Assembly (NCBI RefSeq): GCF_003993795.1
Contig: NZ_RWKV01000008.1
Coordinates: 62,001-126,000 of the forward strand
Reading direction: 5' to 3'
DNA length: 64,000 nucleotides
From: Aquabacter cavernae
GTDB lineage: Bacteria; Pseudomonadota; Alphaproteobacteria; Rhizobiales; Xanthobacteraceae
The notes beneath the pieces are model-generated. The model was not told where the DNA came from, made no database searches, and saw only the letters and a list, made by a program, of their open reading frames with translations. Made by a program: the position numbers and the translations under genes. Below are positions 1 through 7,497 of the stretch, one piece after another; position 1 is the first letter of the stretch; each line of letters begins with the position of its first letter.

Positions 1-843
1 CTTGAGGTCTATGCGGCTAAGCTGCGCGAAGTCCCCCTTGATGAAGTGAGCACGGAGAAGGTTCTGGAGGTGTTGCAGCCTCTTTGGCAGAGCAAGCAGG
101 AAACAGCCTCTCGCCTCCGTGGCCGCATCGAACGCGTGCTTGATGCAGCGAAGGCGAAGGGGCTGCGCTCCGGGGAGAATCCCGCTCGCTGGCGAGGTCA
201 TTTGGATGCCCTGTTGCCGAGCCGGAAGAAGCTCCAGCGTGGCCACCATCCCGCGATGCCATACGCCGAAGTTCCAGCCTTCATTCAAGAGCTTCGGGAG
301 CGGAGCGCGGTCGCTGCCTTGATGATGGAGTTCGCCATTCTCAGCGCAAGCCGCACCGGAGAGGTTGTCGGGGCCAAATGGTCCGAGATTGATCGCAAGG
401 CGAGGGTCTGGACCGTTCCGCCGGAGCGCATGAAGGCAGGTAAAGAACACCGGGTGCCTCTTGGGCCGCGTGCTCTGGAGATTCTTGCCACCGTCGAACC
501 TCTGCGCGCCGAAGGTGATTACGTGTTTCCCGGCCCGAGAAAGGGCAAGCCCTTTTCCAACATGGCGATGCTCGCCCTTCTGAAAAAGCGCATGGAGCGG
601 CCAGACATCACCGTGCACGGCTTCCGTTCGTCGTTCCGGGATTGGGCTGGTGAGTGCACGAGCTTCCCGCGCGAAGTGGCGGAGGCTGCCTTGGCTCACG
701 TTGTCGGCGATGAGGTCGAGCGAGCCTATCGCCGTGGCGACGCCCTGGAGAAGCGGCGGAACTTGATGTTGGCTTGGGAGGAATTCATTACGAGCGCGAA
801 CACGGACGATAAGGTCGTCCCGCTGCGCGTCGCAGGGGACTGA
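1..843 (+). CDS. P4-type tyrosine integrase, 5' end outside window
   Basis: This is a site-specific recombinase that would insert and excise the mobile element. The reading frame is open from base 1, so the N-terminal arm-binding part lies outside the window. A GTG at 46 is only an internal codon, because upstream residues still match the family. The core-binding domain (SRLRGRIERVL, GENPARWRGHL) is followed by the catalytic domain. That domain holds the first catalytic Arg in SASRTGEV, the box HGFRSSFRDW, the second His in ALAHVVGDEVERAYRR and the nucleophilic Tyr in the same stretch. The catalytic part looks intact. P4-type integrases usually target tRNA 3' ends, and the tRNA-Ala at 20649 is the obvious candidate partner. 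The identification is firm; the attachment site is inferred. Confidence 0.93.
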   Translation, partial: LEVYAAKLREVPLDEVSTEKVLEVLQPLWQSKQETASRLRGRIERVLDAAKAKGLRSGENPARWRGHLDALLPSRKKLQRGHHPAMPYAEVPAFIQELRERSAVAALMMEFAILSASRTGEVVGAKWSEIDRKARVWTVPPERMKAGKEHRVPLGPRALEILATVEPLRAEGDYVFPGPRKGKPFSNMAMLALLKKRMERPDITVHGFRSSFRDWAGECTSFPREVAEAALAHVVGDEVERAYRRGDALEKRRNLMLAWEEFITSANTDDKVVPLRVAGD

Positions 844-966
844 GATTCGAATAGCGGCGGGAATCCTGCCGCCAACAAGCTGCGCAAGGATAGGCCGGCC
901 AGCCGACAAGTCGGGTCGCACCCCCGATTTCCTTGTGCCCCACAGGGTGCAGGCTCGGTGCGAGCT

Positions 967-1722
967 ATGACCAAAGACATTGAATTCGACGACGAACGAG
1001 AAACTATGGAAATAGAGCGAGCAAAGGCTATAGCCGTTTGCGAGCTAGCAAAAGATTGGAAGATTTTATATGCGGCGATGAGGGCTGCGCAGCGGAAGCG
1101 TGATAGCGCGGTAAAACTTGGTTCACCGCCCATACATCCGGCAGAAATGTACGATAGAGGTTTAAGAGATTTTGAAAGATGGCTTTCTAATTCGGAGAAG
1201 GTTGTCGAAGATAGATTTGAATTAGATATAAATGAAGGATCTATTACTGCATTTATATGCCCTTATGATCTTAATATTTTTGGAGAACAGTACCTATTGC
1301 CGCTTTCGGCGGGCGTACGACATGGCGCGTATGCTGTCGTTGGCGAGAAAGCTTATCAAGTTCGGGTGTGGACGGATGAATTCAATCGCTGGCTTGAGGC
1401 TGCTGACTCGGATGCGCTACTTGAAGGTCAAAGCTCCGTAGATGTGCCTGAGCGGGGCCGCCGAAGGAGATGGAGCGCGACATCCGAGGTGGCTGCTGCG
1501 GTCATTCTTGAGCTATATGGCGAGGATGCGAGCCGTAAGATGGCTGAAGATTACGTGTTCAAGCGCCAGCCTGTAGGACCGGGGATATCGTACCTCGGCC
1601 GAGAGCTTCAGCCGAAGATGGATGCTCGCCTTCCCCTTTATGCTCGTTCCACCGCAAACGCCTATGAGGAGCGCGCAAAAGCGGGGCTCGAACTGATTGC
1701 TAGCCGGCAGGACTTGGAATGA
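967..1722 (+). CDS. Hypothetical protein, AT-rich cargo gene
   Basis: This 251-aa protein matches no family I recognise. It is soluble-looking, with many charged residues and no signal peptide or membrane segment. The ATG at 967 is chosen over a GTG at 958; neither has a strong ribosome binding site, and an ATG at 1004 is also possible. The first 400 bases are clearly richer in A and T than the integrase before it, which suggests separate acquisition. It lies between integrase and excisionase-like gene, a position where satellites and prophages often keep accessory or defence genes. That is context only; no catalytic motif is visible. Confidence 0.6.
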   Translation: MTKDIEFDDERETMEIERAKAIAVCELAKDWKILYAAMRAAQRKRDSAVKLGSPPIHPAEMYDRGLRDFERWLSNSEKVVEDRFELDINEGSITAFICPYDLNIFGEQYLLPLSAGVRHGAYAVVGEKAYQVRVWTDEFNRWLEAADSDALLEGQSSVDVPERGRRRRWSATSEVAAAVILELYGEDASRKMAEDYVFKRQPVGPGISYLGRELQPKMDARLPLYARSTANAYEERAKAGLELIASRQDLE

Positions 1723-1737
1723 CTTATCCACACTACG

Positions 1738-1796
1738 AGCCAAAGATAGGCCAAACTGGCCAGACCTAAGCCAAACCAGCCAGAGTAAGGCCAGAG
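1738..1796. repeat. 20-bp direct repeats upstream of excisionase-like gene
   Basis: Two adjacent 20-nt units at 1749-1768 and 1769-1788 share 14 of 20 positions, built on GCCAAAC and GCCAGA. Partial copies flank them at 1738-1748 and 1789-1796. The spacing puts the units about two helical turns apart. They sit about 100 bases before an excisionase-like gene and after the integrase. They could be binding sites for that protein or arm-type integrase sites. The repetition is seen; the role is inferred. Confidence 0.5.
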
Positions 1797-1892
1797 AAAC
1801 GCGGGGCATGTAGACATATATCTGTTTGAGCCCCCATCTTCGCGACAGTACCGGAGCGCATCAATGCTTCTGTATGGAAAGCGAGGATGAAT

Positions 1893-2090
1893 ATGAATCA
1901 GTGCAGGTCATCCAGCATCGCGGACTTCAGTAAGCGCCATGGCTGGAGTCCGGTCACCACCTATCGATTAATCAAATCGGGCAGCCTGCGAGCCCGCAAG
2001 GTGGGACGGCGAACCGTCATTTTAGACGAAGATGAGCGCCTATTTCTGGCCGACCTTCCGACCATCAACTCAGATGCAATCCCGGCCTGA
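1893..2090 (+). CDS. Excisionase/AlpA-like helix-turn-helix protein
   Basis: This 65-aa protein has the layout of small excisionase-like winged-helix proteins. A helix-turn-helix segment (WSPVTTYRLIKSGSLRARKVG) is followed by a wing strand ending in RRTVILDEDE. Such proteins bind DNA near the attachment site and steer the integrase towards excision, or activate satellite operons as AlpA does. Start 1893 sits six bases after GCGAGG; an in-frame ATG at 1887 lies too close to it. The gene stands alone between the 20-bp repeats and the replication operon. The DNA-binding class is clear; excisionase versus activator is undecided. Confidence 0.75.
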   Translation: MNQCRSSSIADFSKRHGWSPVTTYRLIKSGSLRARKVGRRTVILDEDERLFLADLPTINSDAIPA

Positions 2091-2172
2091 AATGCGAACA
2101 CCCGACGCTGTGGCGGCGCCGGGTGCTGAATTTGCTTGGCTTGAAACCTCTCACTCCCCAGCGAGAAATTCC

Positions 2173-2379
2173 ATGTCCCATATAGCTCACACCCGGAATC
2201 CGGGCAAGTCGAAACCGCCGACTGCCAGCCTTCCGCTGTTCGACTGGCGCCCCGCGCCCGCTCCCTTCTTCAATCCGCTCCACGCGGCAGCCCGCCGGCT
2301 TTCGGCGCGTTGCCGCGTGCCTTTCGGTGTGGCGCTCGCTCACGCCGAAGCCGCAGGCCTGGGCGGGGAGGTGAAATGA
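2173..2379 (+). CDS. Small prophage hypothetical protein
   Basis: This 68-aa protein carries LPLFDWRPAPAPFFNPL followed by ARRL. I recall this pattern from small proteins in prophages of related alphaproteobacteria, where a C-terminal helix pair (FGVALAHAEAAGL) follows. Function is unknown. The ATG at 2173 is chosen because conservation seems to begin just after it; upstream in-frame starts at 2032 and 2092 would overlap the excisionase-like gene or lack a ribosome site. Its stop overlaps the next gene's start by one base, so it is probably the first gene of the replication operon. Confidence 0.6.
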   Translation: MSHIAHTRNPGKSKPPTASLPLFDWRPAPAPFFNPLHAAARRLSARCRVPFGVALAHAEAAGLGGEVK

Positions 2380-2669
2380 TGCAGGACATCAAGAGCCTCA
2401 CGGTCCGCGTTGGTGAAATCGGCGGTCCTACGATGAAGGTTGTTGGCCGCGTTGCGTGGACCCTAGACAAGCTGCTGAAAGCAGGAGAACGGGGCTGCAC
2501 TCCTATCGAAGCTCCTGCGCCGCGTTGGAGCGACTATGTGTTCAAGCTCCGCAAAGCTGGCATCATGGTCGAGACGGTTACTGAAAAGCACGGGGGCACC
2601 TATGCCGGTGATCATGCTCGGTACGTCCTGAGGTCTTCGGTTGAGGTCGTAGAGGAGGTGCGCCAATGA
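2379..2669 (+). CDS. Winged-helix DNA-binding phage protein
   Basis: This 96-aa protein has a helix-turn-helix of the type often found in phage replication operons. A helix around TLDKLLKAGERGCTP precedes a recognition helix around WSDYVFKLRKAGI, then a wing (VETVTEKHGG) and a final strand. It probably binds DNA near the element's origin or regulates the operon. The start at 2379 is seven bases after a strong GGAGG; an alternative ATG at 2376 is only four bases away from it. It overlaps the upstream stop by one base and the downstream start by four. The fold is likely; the target is unknown. Confidence 0.7.
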   Translation: MQDIKSLTVRVGEIGGPTMKVVGRVAWTLDKLLKAGERGCTPIEAPAPRWSDYVFKLRKAGIMVETVTEKHGGTYAGDHARYVLRSSVEVVEEVRQ

Positions 2670-2866
2670 GCACTGTCCTTCGCTTCCGGCCTTCGGCTCT
2701 CCCTCCTGACAAACTCAGCCGTCTTTGGGCCGCCTATGTGGATGCATTGGGCAGGGCGGAGAAGTCCAAGCGAATTGACGATGGCATCCGCGCCGGGATC
2801 GCTTGGCGGGAATGGTTGCGCGCCTTCGAACGGGGACAGCCCGCAACGGGGGTGTCTCATGGATGA
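2666..2866 (+). CDS. Small phage-operon hypothetical protein
   Basis: This 66-aa protein has a central helical region (KLSRLWAAYVDALGRAEKSK then IRAGIAWREWLRAFE) and no recognisable motif. It overlaps the previous gene by an ATGA and the helicase gene by eight bases. That arrangement points to translational coupling in one replication operon. I have seen similar small proteins beside DnaB-like genes in prophages of related bacteria, but no function is known. The tight overlaps on both sides make it a real gene despite its size. Confidence 0.7.
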   Translation: MSTVLRFRPSALPPDKLSRLWAAYVDALGRAEKSKRIDDGIRAGIAWREWLRAFERGQPATGVSHG

Positions 2867-4259
2867 GACCGGCAACGTTATCATCGAGATGGAGGCCGCC
2901 CTTATCGGGGCGGCCCTGTCCGCCCCTGCGGAAATTGTTCCGGCCCTCGCGCCGATCCTCCGGCCGGAGTTCTTCCTGTCGGAGACACATGGAAGCGTCT
3001 TCGGAGCCATGGTGGAGCGCCATGCGAAGGGCGCCCCGGCAAACGGCCACGGCCTCGCGTCTTATTTCAACGCGAGTTGGAACACGCCCATAAACGGGGC
3101 GGGAGGTCGCACGGTCGGGCAATACATTGCCGGTCTCATGGGGATGGCGGTTCCCGTTATGCAGATCCGCGCCTATGCGGAGGAAGTTCGCAGCTCGTGG
3201 GGCATTCGCGCCCTGGCGTCCGCTGCCGGTGAGGCGCAACAGAACGGCGCCCCGGATGAGCGGCTTGCAGCGTTCTTCTCCCGCGCCGACGAGATCCGCG
3301 CGGCGCTGGCCGACATCACGGGGACGCGAGAGGCCGCCGGAGACACGGCCCGTGCCCTTCTCGTCAAGGTGAACGACCGAATGCAGGGGAAGGGGGGCAA
3401 CATCGGGGCGTCAACGGGCTTCCCTCGCGTTGATGCCCTGATCGGTGGGTACATTCCGGGGCAACTGGTTGTGGTTGCTGGACGCCCTGGCATGGGAAAG
3501 ACGACAGTCGCCACTTCATCGGCTTGGCAGTGTGCCACGAACGGGCACGGCGTCGCGTTCTTCTCCCTGGAGATGGGCAGGGATGACATGGCCGCCCGGC
3601 TCCTGGCGGACGTTTCCTTTAAGCGAGACGCGGGTATCCCGTATTCCGCGATCAAGGCGGGGCTTATCCTGACGGACGCTCAATTCGGGCGCCTGTGCGA
3701 CGCGCAATCAACGCTCGATGCGCTTCCGCTGGATATGGACTATGCGGGCCGCCTTTCCGCCCCGGAGATTGGAGCGCGGATCGCGGCGGCGAGAAAGCGC
3801 CTCGCCCGGAAGGGGCAAGAGCTACAGGTTGCGTTCGTTGATTACCTCAAGATGGTGTCAGCCTCCGACCGCTACCGGGGCAACCGGGTGCAGGAGGTGG
3901 GCGAAATCACTGCCGGCCTTCGCGAGGTAGCGAAGCGGGAGGGTGTTTGCATCGTTCTGCTTGCCCAGCTTAATCGAGGTTCGGAGGCGACCGAGGATAA
4001 GCGCCCCCAGCTCCAGCACCTTCGCGACAGCGGAGACATTGAGGCCGACGCGGACGTGGTGTTGTTCGCCTATCGCCCAGCCTACTACATCCGCACGTCG
4101 GCCAAGTACCTGGATGGCGACCCTGCCGCCATTGATGACTATGAGCGGCAGAAGAATGCCCTTGAGCTGATTGCCGCAAAGAACCGCAACGGCGCGACCA
4201 TGGCGGAAACCCTCTTCGTGGACATCGCATCGTCGGCGGTGCGGGAGGTGCGGCCATGA
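2859..4259 (+). CDS. DnaB-like replicative helicase of the element
   Basis: This 466-aa protein would unwind DNA at the element's replication fork. The N-terminal part (residues 8-110) resembles the DnaB N-terminal domain, starting with EMEAALIGAAL. The RecA-like ATPase domain carries Walker A GRPGMGKTT near residue 208, FFSLEMGRDDMAARLL, a Walker B strand VAFVDYLKMV, the DNA-loop segment LLAQLNRGSE and the arginine-finger region ending VLFAYRP. The length is typical of DnaB (about 450-500 aa). The start at 2859 overlaps the upstream gene by eight bases. An autonomous helicase indicates that the element replicates after excision. The identification is firm. Confidence 0.92.
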   Translation: MDETGNVIIEMEAALIGAALSAPAEIVPALAPILRPEFFLSETHGSVFGAMVERHAKGAPANGHGLASYFNASWNTPINGAGGRTVGQYIAGLMGMAVPVMQIRAYAEEVRSSWGIRALASAAGEAQQNGAPDERLAAFFSRADEIRAALADITGTREAAGDTARALLVKVNDRMQGKGGNIGASTGFPRVDALIGGYIPGQLVVVAGRPGMGKTTVATSSAWQCATNGHGVAFFSLEMGRDDMAARLLADVSFKRDAGIPYSAIKAGLILTDAQFGRLCDAQSTLDALPLDMDYAGRLSAPEIGARIAAARKRLARKGQELQVAFVDYLKMVSASDRYRGNRVQEVGEITAGLREVAKREGVCIVLLAQLNRGSEATEDKRPQLQHLRDSGDIEADADVVLFAYRPAYYIRTSAKYLDGDPAAIDDYERQKNALELIAAKNRNGATMAETLFVDIASSAVREVRP

Positions 4260-5164
4260 ATGAGCGCCCTTGGTACAAGCGCTATCCCTCCGACTTCCTA
4301 CACGGCACGGCCGGCATGTCGCTTGAGGTGAAGGGCGCCTATTCGGTCGTGTTGGATCTGATCTACGACCGGCGCGGCCCAATCCCTGATGATGCCCGAT
4401 GGATCTCCGGGCACTGCGGTTGCTCGGTGCGCCTCTGGAATCGCATCCGGGCCGCCCTCATCCAGGCGGGAAAGCTTGCCTCTGACGGCGCCTTCATCAC
4501 CAATCCGCGCGCCGAGAGGGAGGTGGCCGCCGCTGCGGAAACGGTGCGAAAACTCGCTGAAAACGGCGCGAAAGGCGGAAATAAATCGGCTGAAATTCGC
4601 AGAAACTTCGCGATAATTCACGGTGGGTTTAGCGAAAACAATGGCTTAGCGGAAGCCCCTGCTTCAGCGGGGCTCAAGCACGCACGCGCGTTCCAGAAGC
4701 TAGATACTAGAAAACCCCCTAAATCCCCCGTGGGGGATGAGAGCGATTTCCTTGCCTTCAAGGAAGCGTATCCGACGCGCGATGGAAGCCAGGGGTGGGC
4801 AAAGGCCAAGGAACGGTTTGCCCAGCTCGCCAATAAGCGCGCCGCCCCGGTGGATCTGATCTGCGCGGCGCGGGCATACCGGGCCGAGATGGAGCGGAAG
4901 GGGAATGTTGGCACCGCCTTCGTGAAGCAGGCGGCCACCTTCCTGTCGGGCATGTCCGGCACATGGCAAGATTACCTGCCGTCCAGCCAGCAAGAATCTA
5001 AGCCCGCTAGCCCCCCGGAGAACTGGCCCACCAATCTGCCGGCCCCGGATCGCGTCCGCGCCGCCTGGAAGACGGGCCGTTGGGCGGATGTGTGGGGGCC
5101 TCCCCCCGACCAATCGGGGTGCCGCGTTCCTGCGGCTATCCTCCAGACTTGGGGAGCGGCATGA
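4256..5164 (+). CDS. DUF1376 (YdaU-like) phage replication protein
   Basis: This 302-aa protein begins with the DUF1376 signature (WYKRYPSDFLHGTAGMSLE, then GAYSVVLDLIYDR and RNRIRAAL-like helices). It continues through a variable linker to a C-terminal helical domain around FLAFKEAYPTRDGSQGWAKA. DUF1376 proteins sit beside helicases or helicase loaders in lambdoid and related prophages and are thought to work in replication initiation. The C-terminal half may be a DnaA-like or primosomal interaction region, but I see no ATPase motif. It overlaps the helicase stop by an ATGA, so the two are coupled. Family assignment is good; biochemical role is inferred from context. Confidence 0.82.
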   Translation: MNERPWYKRYPSDFLHGTAGMSLEVKGAYSVVLDLIYDRRGPIPDDARWISGHCGCSVRLWNRIRAALIQAGKLASDGAFITNPRAEREVAAAAETVRKLAENGAKGGNKSAEIRRNFAIIHGGFSENNGLAEAPASAGLKHARAFQKLDTRKPPKSPVGDESDFLAFKEAYPTRDGSQGWAKAKERFAQLANKRAAPVDLICAARAYRAEMERKGNVGTAFVKQAATFLSGMSGTWQDYLPSSQQESKPASPPENWPTNLPAPDRVRAAWKTGRWADVWGPPPDQSGCRVPAAILQTWGAA

Positions 5165-5490
5165 AACATAGCGTTGATTGCGCGGCCCCTGGAGGTCGTG
5201 AGCTGGCATTGTCGTCCGATCTGCAGCTTGGCGGCTCAGATAGTGTATCGCCCGCTGGCAGTACCTCTGTGGCCATTGGTGGCGCCATCCATTATGGCGA
5301 CCTTCTGACGGTCGGAGAGGTTTCCGGCCTTCTGAAGGTTCACGCCGACACGCTGGCGAGGTGGCGCCGGATCGAGCGGGAGGGCGGCGGGCGGCATGGC
5401 CCGCCCTTCATCGTGCTTGGTGCGCGGGCCGTACGCTACCTGAAAGCGGGGCTGCACACATGGCTCGCTGAACGCGGGGGCAAGCCATGA
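5161..5490 (+). CDS. Helix-turn-helix (MerR/Xis-like) operon protein
   Basis: This 109-aa protein has an unstructured N-terminus and a C-terminal DNA-binding domain. The segment LLTVGEVSGLLKVHADTLA is a helix-turn-helix, followed by RWRRIE, GPPFIVLGARAVRY and a final helix ending WLAERGGK. This matches the HTH_17 group of excisionase-like proteins. It is the second such domain in the element. The start overlaps the DUF1376 stop by an ATGA, and its own stop overlaps the next gene the same way. It may control the operon or bind the attachment region. Confidence 0.72.
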   Translation: MKHSVDCAAPGGRELALSSDLQLGGSDSVSPAGSTSVAIGGAIHYGDLLTVGEVSGLLKVHADTLARWRRIEREGGGRHGPPFIVLGARAVRYLKAGLHTWLAERGGKP

Positions 5491-6032
5491 AGCGCCGCCC
5501 TCGTGCACGCACGCATAACCCCGCGTCGGCGCCCCCTGAGAGCCCCAAGGGGCCAGGCCGGCGCCGTGGCGGCTATTCGGAACTTCGCCGACGCTGCAAG
5601 GCGGCCGAGCTGCAAGTTGCGCTTGAACAGGATGTTGCGCGCGGCCTCCTGGACCAAATCGACTTCCTCCGGGCTCGGGTGGATGTTGAAGAAGAAGCGG
5701 CACGCGTTCTCGCCGGTCAGGTCGAGGCCCTCATGTCAGACCGCGTGCGTCTATGGACCGCCGCTGTCGGGCAATGCCGCATCCTGTCGGATGTGGACGC
5801 GGGGGAGCGGGTGGCGCTCACGATGGTTGAGGCCATTCCCGTCACCGACGAGGCGGTAAGTCGGACGTTCCTCGGGATGAATCTCTACGGCTGGCTGTCG
5901 GTACCGGATGAGCTTGTGAGCATTTTCGGGCTTCAAGACGCCGTTCGGCGCTGGCGCTGGCAATTGTCTCAGACCGTTCGTGAAGATCCGCCCGCGCCGA
6001 AACGCGAAAGCCTCAAGAGATACATGCACTGA
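5487..6032 (+). CDS. Coiled-coil hypothetical protein, last gene of replication operon
   Basis: This 181-aa protein starts with a basic, proline-rich tail (KRRPRARTHNPASAPPES) and has a heptad-like region (ELRRRCKAAELQVALEQDV, then RARVDVEEEAARVLAGQVEAL) that probably forms a coiled coil. The C-terminal third contains LYGWLSVPDELVSIFGLQDA and then a basic tail. I do not recognise the family. Its ATGA overlap with the preceding gene ties it to the replication operon, and the next gene begins only after a 128-base gap with repeats. It could be a DNA-binding accessory factor. Confidence 0.62.
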   Translation: MKRRPRARTHNPASAPPESPKGPGRRRGGYSELRRRCKAAELQVALEQDVARGLLDQIDFLRARVDVEEEAARVLAGQVEALMSDRVRLWTAAVGQCRILSDVDAGERVALTMVEAIPVTDEAVSRTFLGMNLYGWLSVPDELVSIFGLQDAVRRWRWQLSQTVREDPPAPKRESLKRYMH

Positions 6033-6050
6033 TCACGAATTGTTACATGC

Positions 6051-6090
6051 AGCCTCGTGCAGCCTCGTGCAGTCGCGTGCAGTCTTGTTC
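6051..6090. repeat. Four 10-bp tandem repeats before RHH gene
   Basis: Four consecutive 10-nt units read AGCCTCGTGC, AGCCTCGTGC, AGTCGCGTGC and AGTCTTGTTC. The first two are identical and the others diverge at two to four positions. The one-helical-turn spacing places every unit on the same DNA face. They lie 70 bases before a ribbon-helix-helix gene, in the only sizeable gap between the replication and virion-type genes. Members of that protein fold commonly bind tandem short operators, so this is a likely operator array. Confidence 0.6.
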
Positions 6091-6160
6091 TATGAACGTC
6101 ATTAATGAAGGCACTCGGGGTATCTGATATATTGAGGCTGAACAAGAGAGGTGAGAGGCA

Positions 6161-6367
6161 GTGTTTACCGAAAGCATTATCTTTCAGGCCCCTCCGGGTT
6201 TTTCGAGCGCTCTGCTTGAGGTGGCGCGCCGAAATCACATGACCAAAAGCGAATATCTTCGTCGCTGTGCGCTGGAGCGCATGGAGCGTGAGGGCGTTCG
6301 CGTCCCGGTCAAGCCGACAACCATCCTCAATTCCGCTGATGCGGGTGAGTGCCGAGGGGGTAAGTGA
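6161..6367 (+). CDS. Ribbon-helix-helix type small regulator
   Basis: This 68-aa protein looks like an Arc/CopG/MetJ-type DNA-binding dimer. A short N-terminal strand (ESIIFQAP) is followed by two helices, FSSALLEVARRNH and TKSEYLRRCALERMEREG, with the typical turn between them. The GTG start follows a purine-rich AGAGAGGTGAGAG stretch. It opens the second operon of the element, its stop overlapping the next gene by one base. The 10-bp tandem repeats upstream are a plausible operator for autoregulation. The fold is likely but not certain, because the ribbon strand is short. Confidence 0.62.
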   Translation: MFTESIIFQAPPGFSSALLEVARRNHMTKSEYLRRCALERMEREGVRVPVKPTTILNSADAGECRGGK

Positions 6368-7497
6368 TGGCTCAATTCCCCACCGTCCGCGCGGGCGTCT
6401 CGAACGTCCAGATGCCCAAGGCCAATGCAGATTGGCAGAGTGTGGTGTCGGAGCTGTTCAACGACTATGCGGCAGGCCAGCAGTATGGCCACCAACGGAA
6501 CATGCAGACGGGCACGCAGGCGGCCATTGATCAGGCGGGGCCGAACCCGAATTGGGGCTCCCTCGCGCAGCAGCTCATTGGGCTTGGAAACTTCCAGGGC
6601 GCCAACACTGCGGCAAACATGGCTCAGAATGAGGAAAACGCAGCAGTGAGGCGCGAAATCGCGAAGTCTCGCGCGGCTGCCGGCACGCCGAAATACAGCC
6701 TCAACGCCACCTATGGCGTTGATGAGAACAACAACCCTGTGATGTTGCAGGCGGGTAGCGATGGGACGGTCAAGCGCTCCATCATGCCCCCTGGTGTGCA
6801 GGCCTCCCCGAAAGCGATCCAGGTTGACGCAGGAACCCACTACATCCTCCTTGACCCCTTCACGCGGCAGCCTGTCGGTCAGGTTCCTAAGGACGTGTCC
6901 GGGGAAGCGAGGGAGAAGGAGAGGGGGAAAGGCGAGGGGGAAGCGCTGACTGCTATCCCCGGCGCCAAGTCGATGGTTGACCAGGTGACGGCGCAGATTA
7001 ACGCCCTCAAGAACGACCCCTATTTGCCCAGCATGCTGGGGCCGATGGCATCACGCTTGCCGAATTGGTCCGCCGATTCCGAGCGGGTGCAATCCCGGAT
7101 GAGCCAGCTTCAGGGCGGCGCGTTCCTTCAGGCCCGCGAGATGCTGAAGGGCGGCGGCGCCATCACGGATTACGAGGGGCAGAAAGCCGAACAGGCATTC
7201 GCGCGGCTCAATGCAGCCCAGAACCCCAAGGATTACATGGAGGCGCTGGATGATTTTCAGGCCGCTGTAACCCAGGGCCTTGCGAAGCTCCAGGCGCGAG
7301 CGGGCGCCGCCGCTTTCCCTGCCGCCCCGGCCGGGGCTCCGGCTGGCGCTCCCCCTGCAAACGGATACGGCGCCGCCCCAGCCGCATCTCCTTCGGGGGC
7401 GGCGGTGAATTTCCTTCGGCAGAACCCGCAGCACCGTGCCGCCTTTGATGCGAAGTACGGCGCAGGCTCCTCTGCTCGCGTCCTTGGGGGGCGATGA
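6367..7497 (+). CDS. Phage ejection/internal virion-like protein
   Basis: This 376-aa protein looks like a phage internal or ejection protein. The N-terminus is alanine- and glutamine-rich with helical stretches (QAAIDQAGPNPNWGSLAQQL, NTAANMAQNEENAAVRREIA). The segment QGGAFLQAREMLKGGGAITD plus EGQKAEQAFARL recurs, from memory, in virion-associated proteins of temperate phages. A proline/alanine-rich linker leads to a short C-terminal tail. The ATG at 6367 follows GAGGGGG at good spacing. It is followed directly by a much larger protein of similar type. The phage origin is fairly sure; the exact virion role is inferred. Confidence 0.65.
   Translation: MAQFPTVRAGVSNVQMPKANADWQSVVSELFNDYAAGQQYGHQRNMQTGTQAAIDQAGPNPNWGSLAQQLIGLGNFQGANTAANMAQNEENAAVRREIAKSRAAAGTPKYSLNATYGVDENNNPVMLQAGSDGTVKRSIMPPGVQASPKAIQVDAGTHYILLDPFTRQPVGQVPKDVSGEAREKERGKGEGEALTAIPGAKSMVDQVTAQINALKNDPYLPSMLGPMASRLPNWSADSERVQSRMSQLQGGAFLQAREMLKGGGAITDYEGQKAEQAFARLNAAQNPKDYMEALDDFQAAVTQGLAKLQARAGAAAFPAAPAGAPAGAPPANGYGAAPAASPSGAAVNFLRQNPQHRAAFDAKYGAGSSARVLGGR

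Noticed and set aside
844-957. Possible tRNA or attachment repeat after the integrase
   Set aside because: A GGCGG/CCGCC hairpin is present but no cloverleaf, and no match to the tRNA-Ala 3' end.
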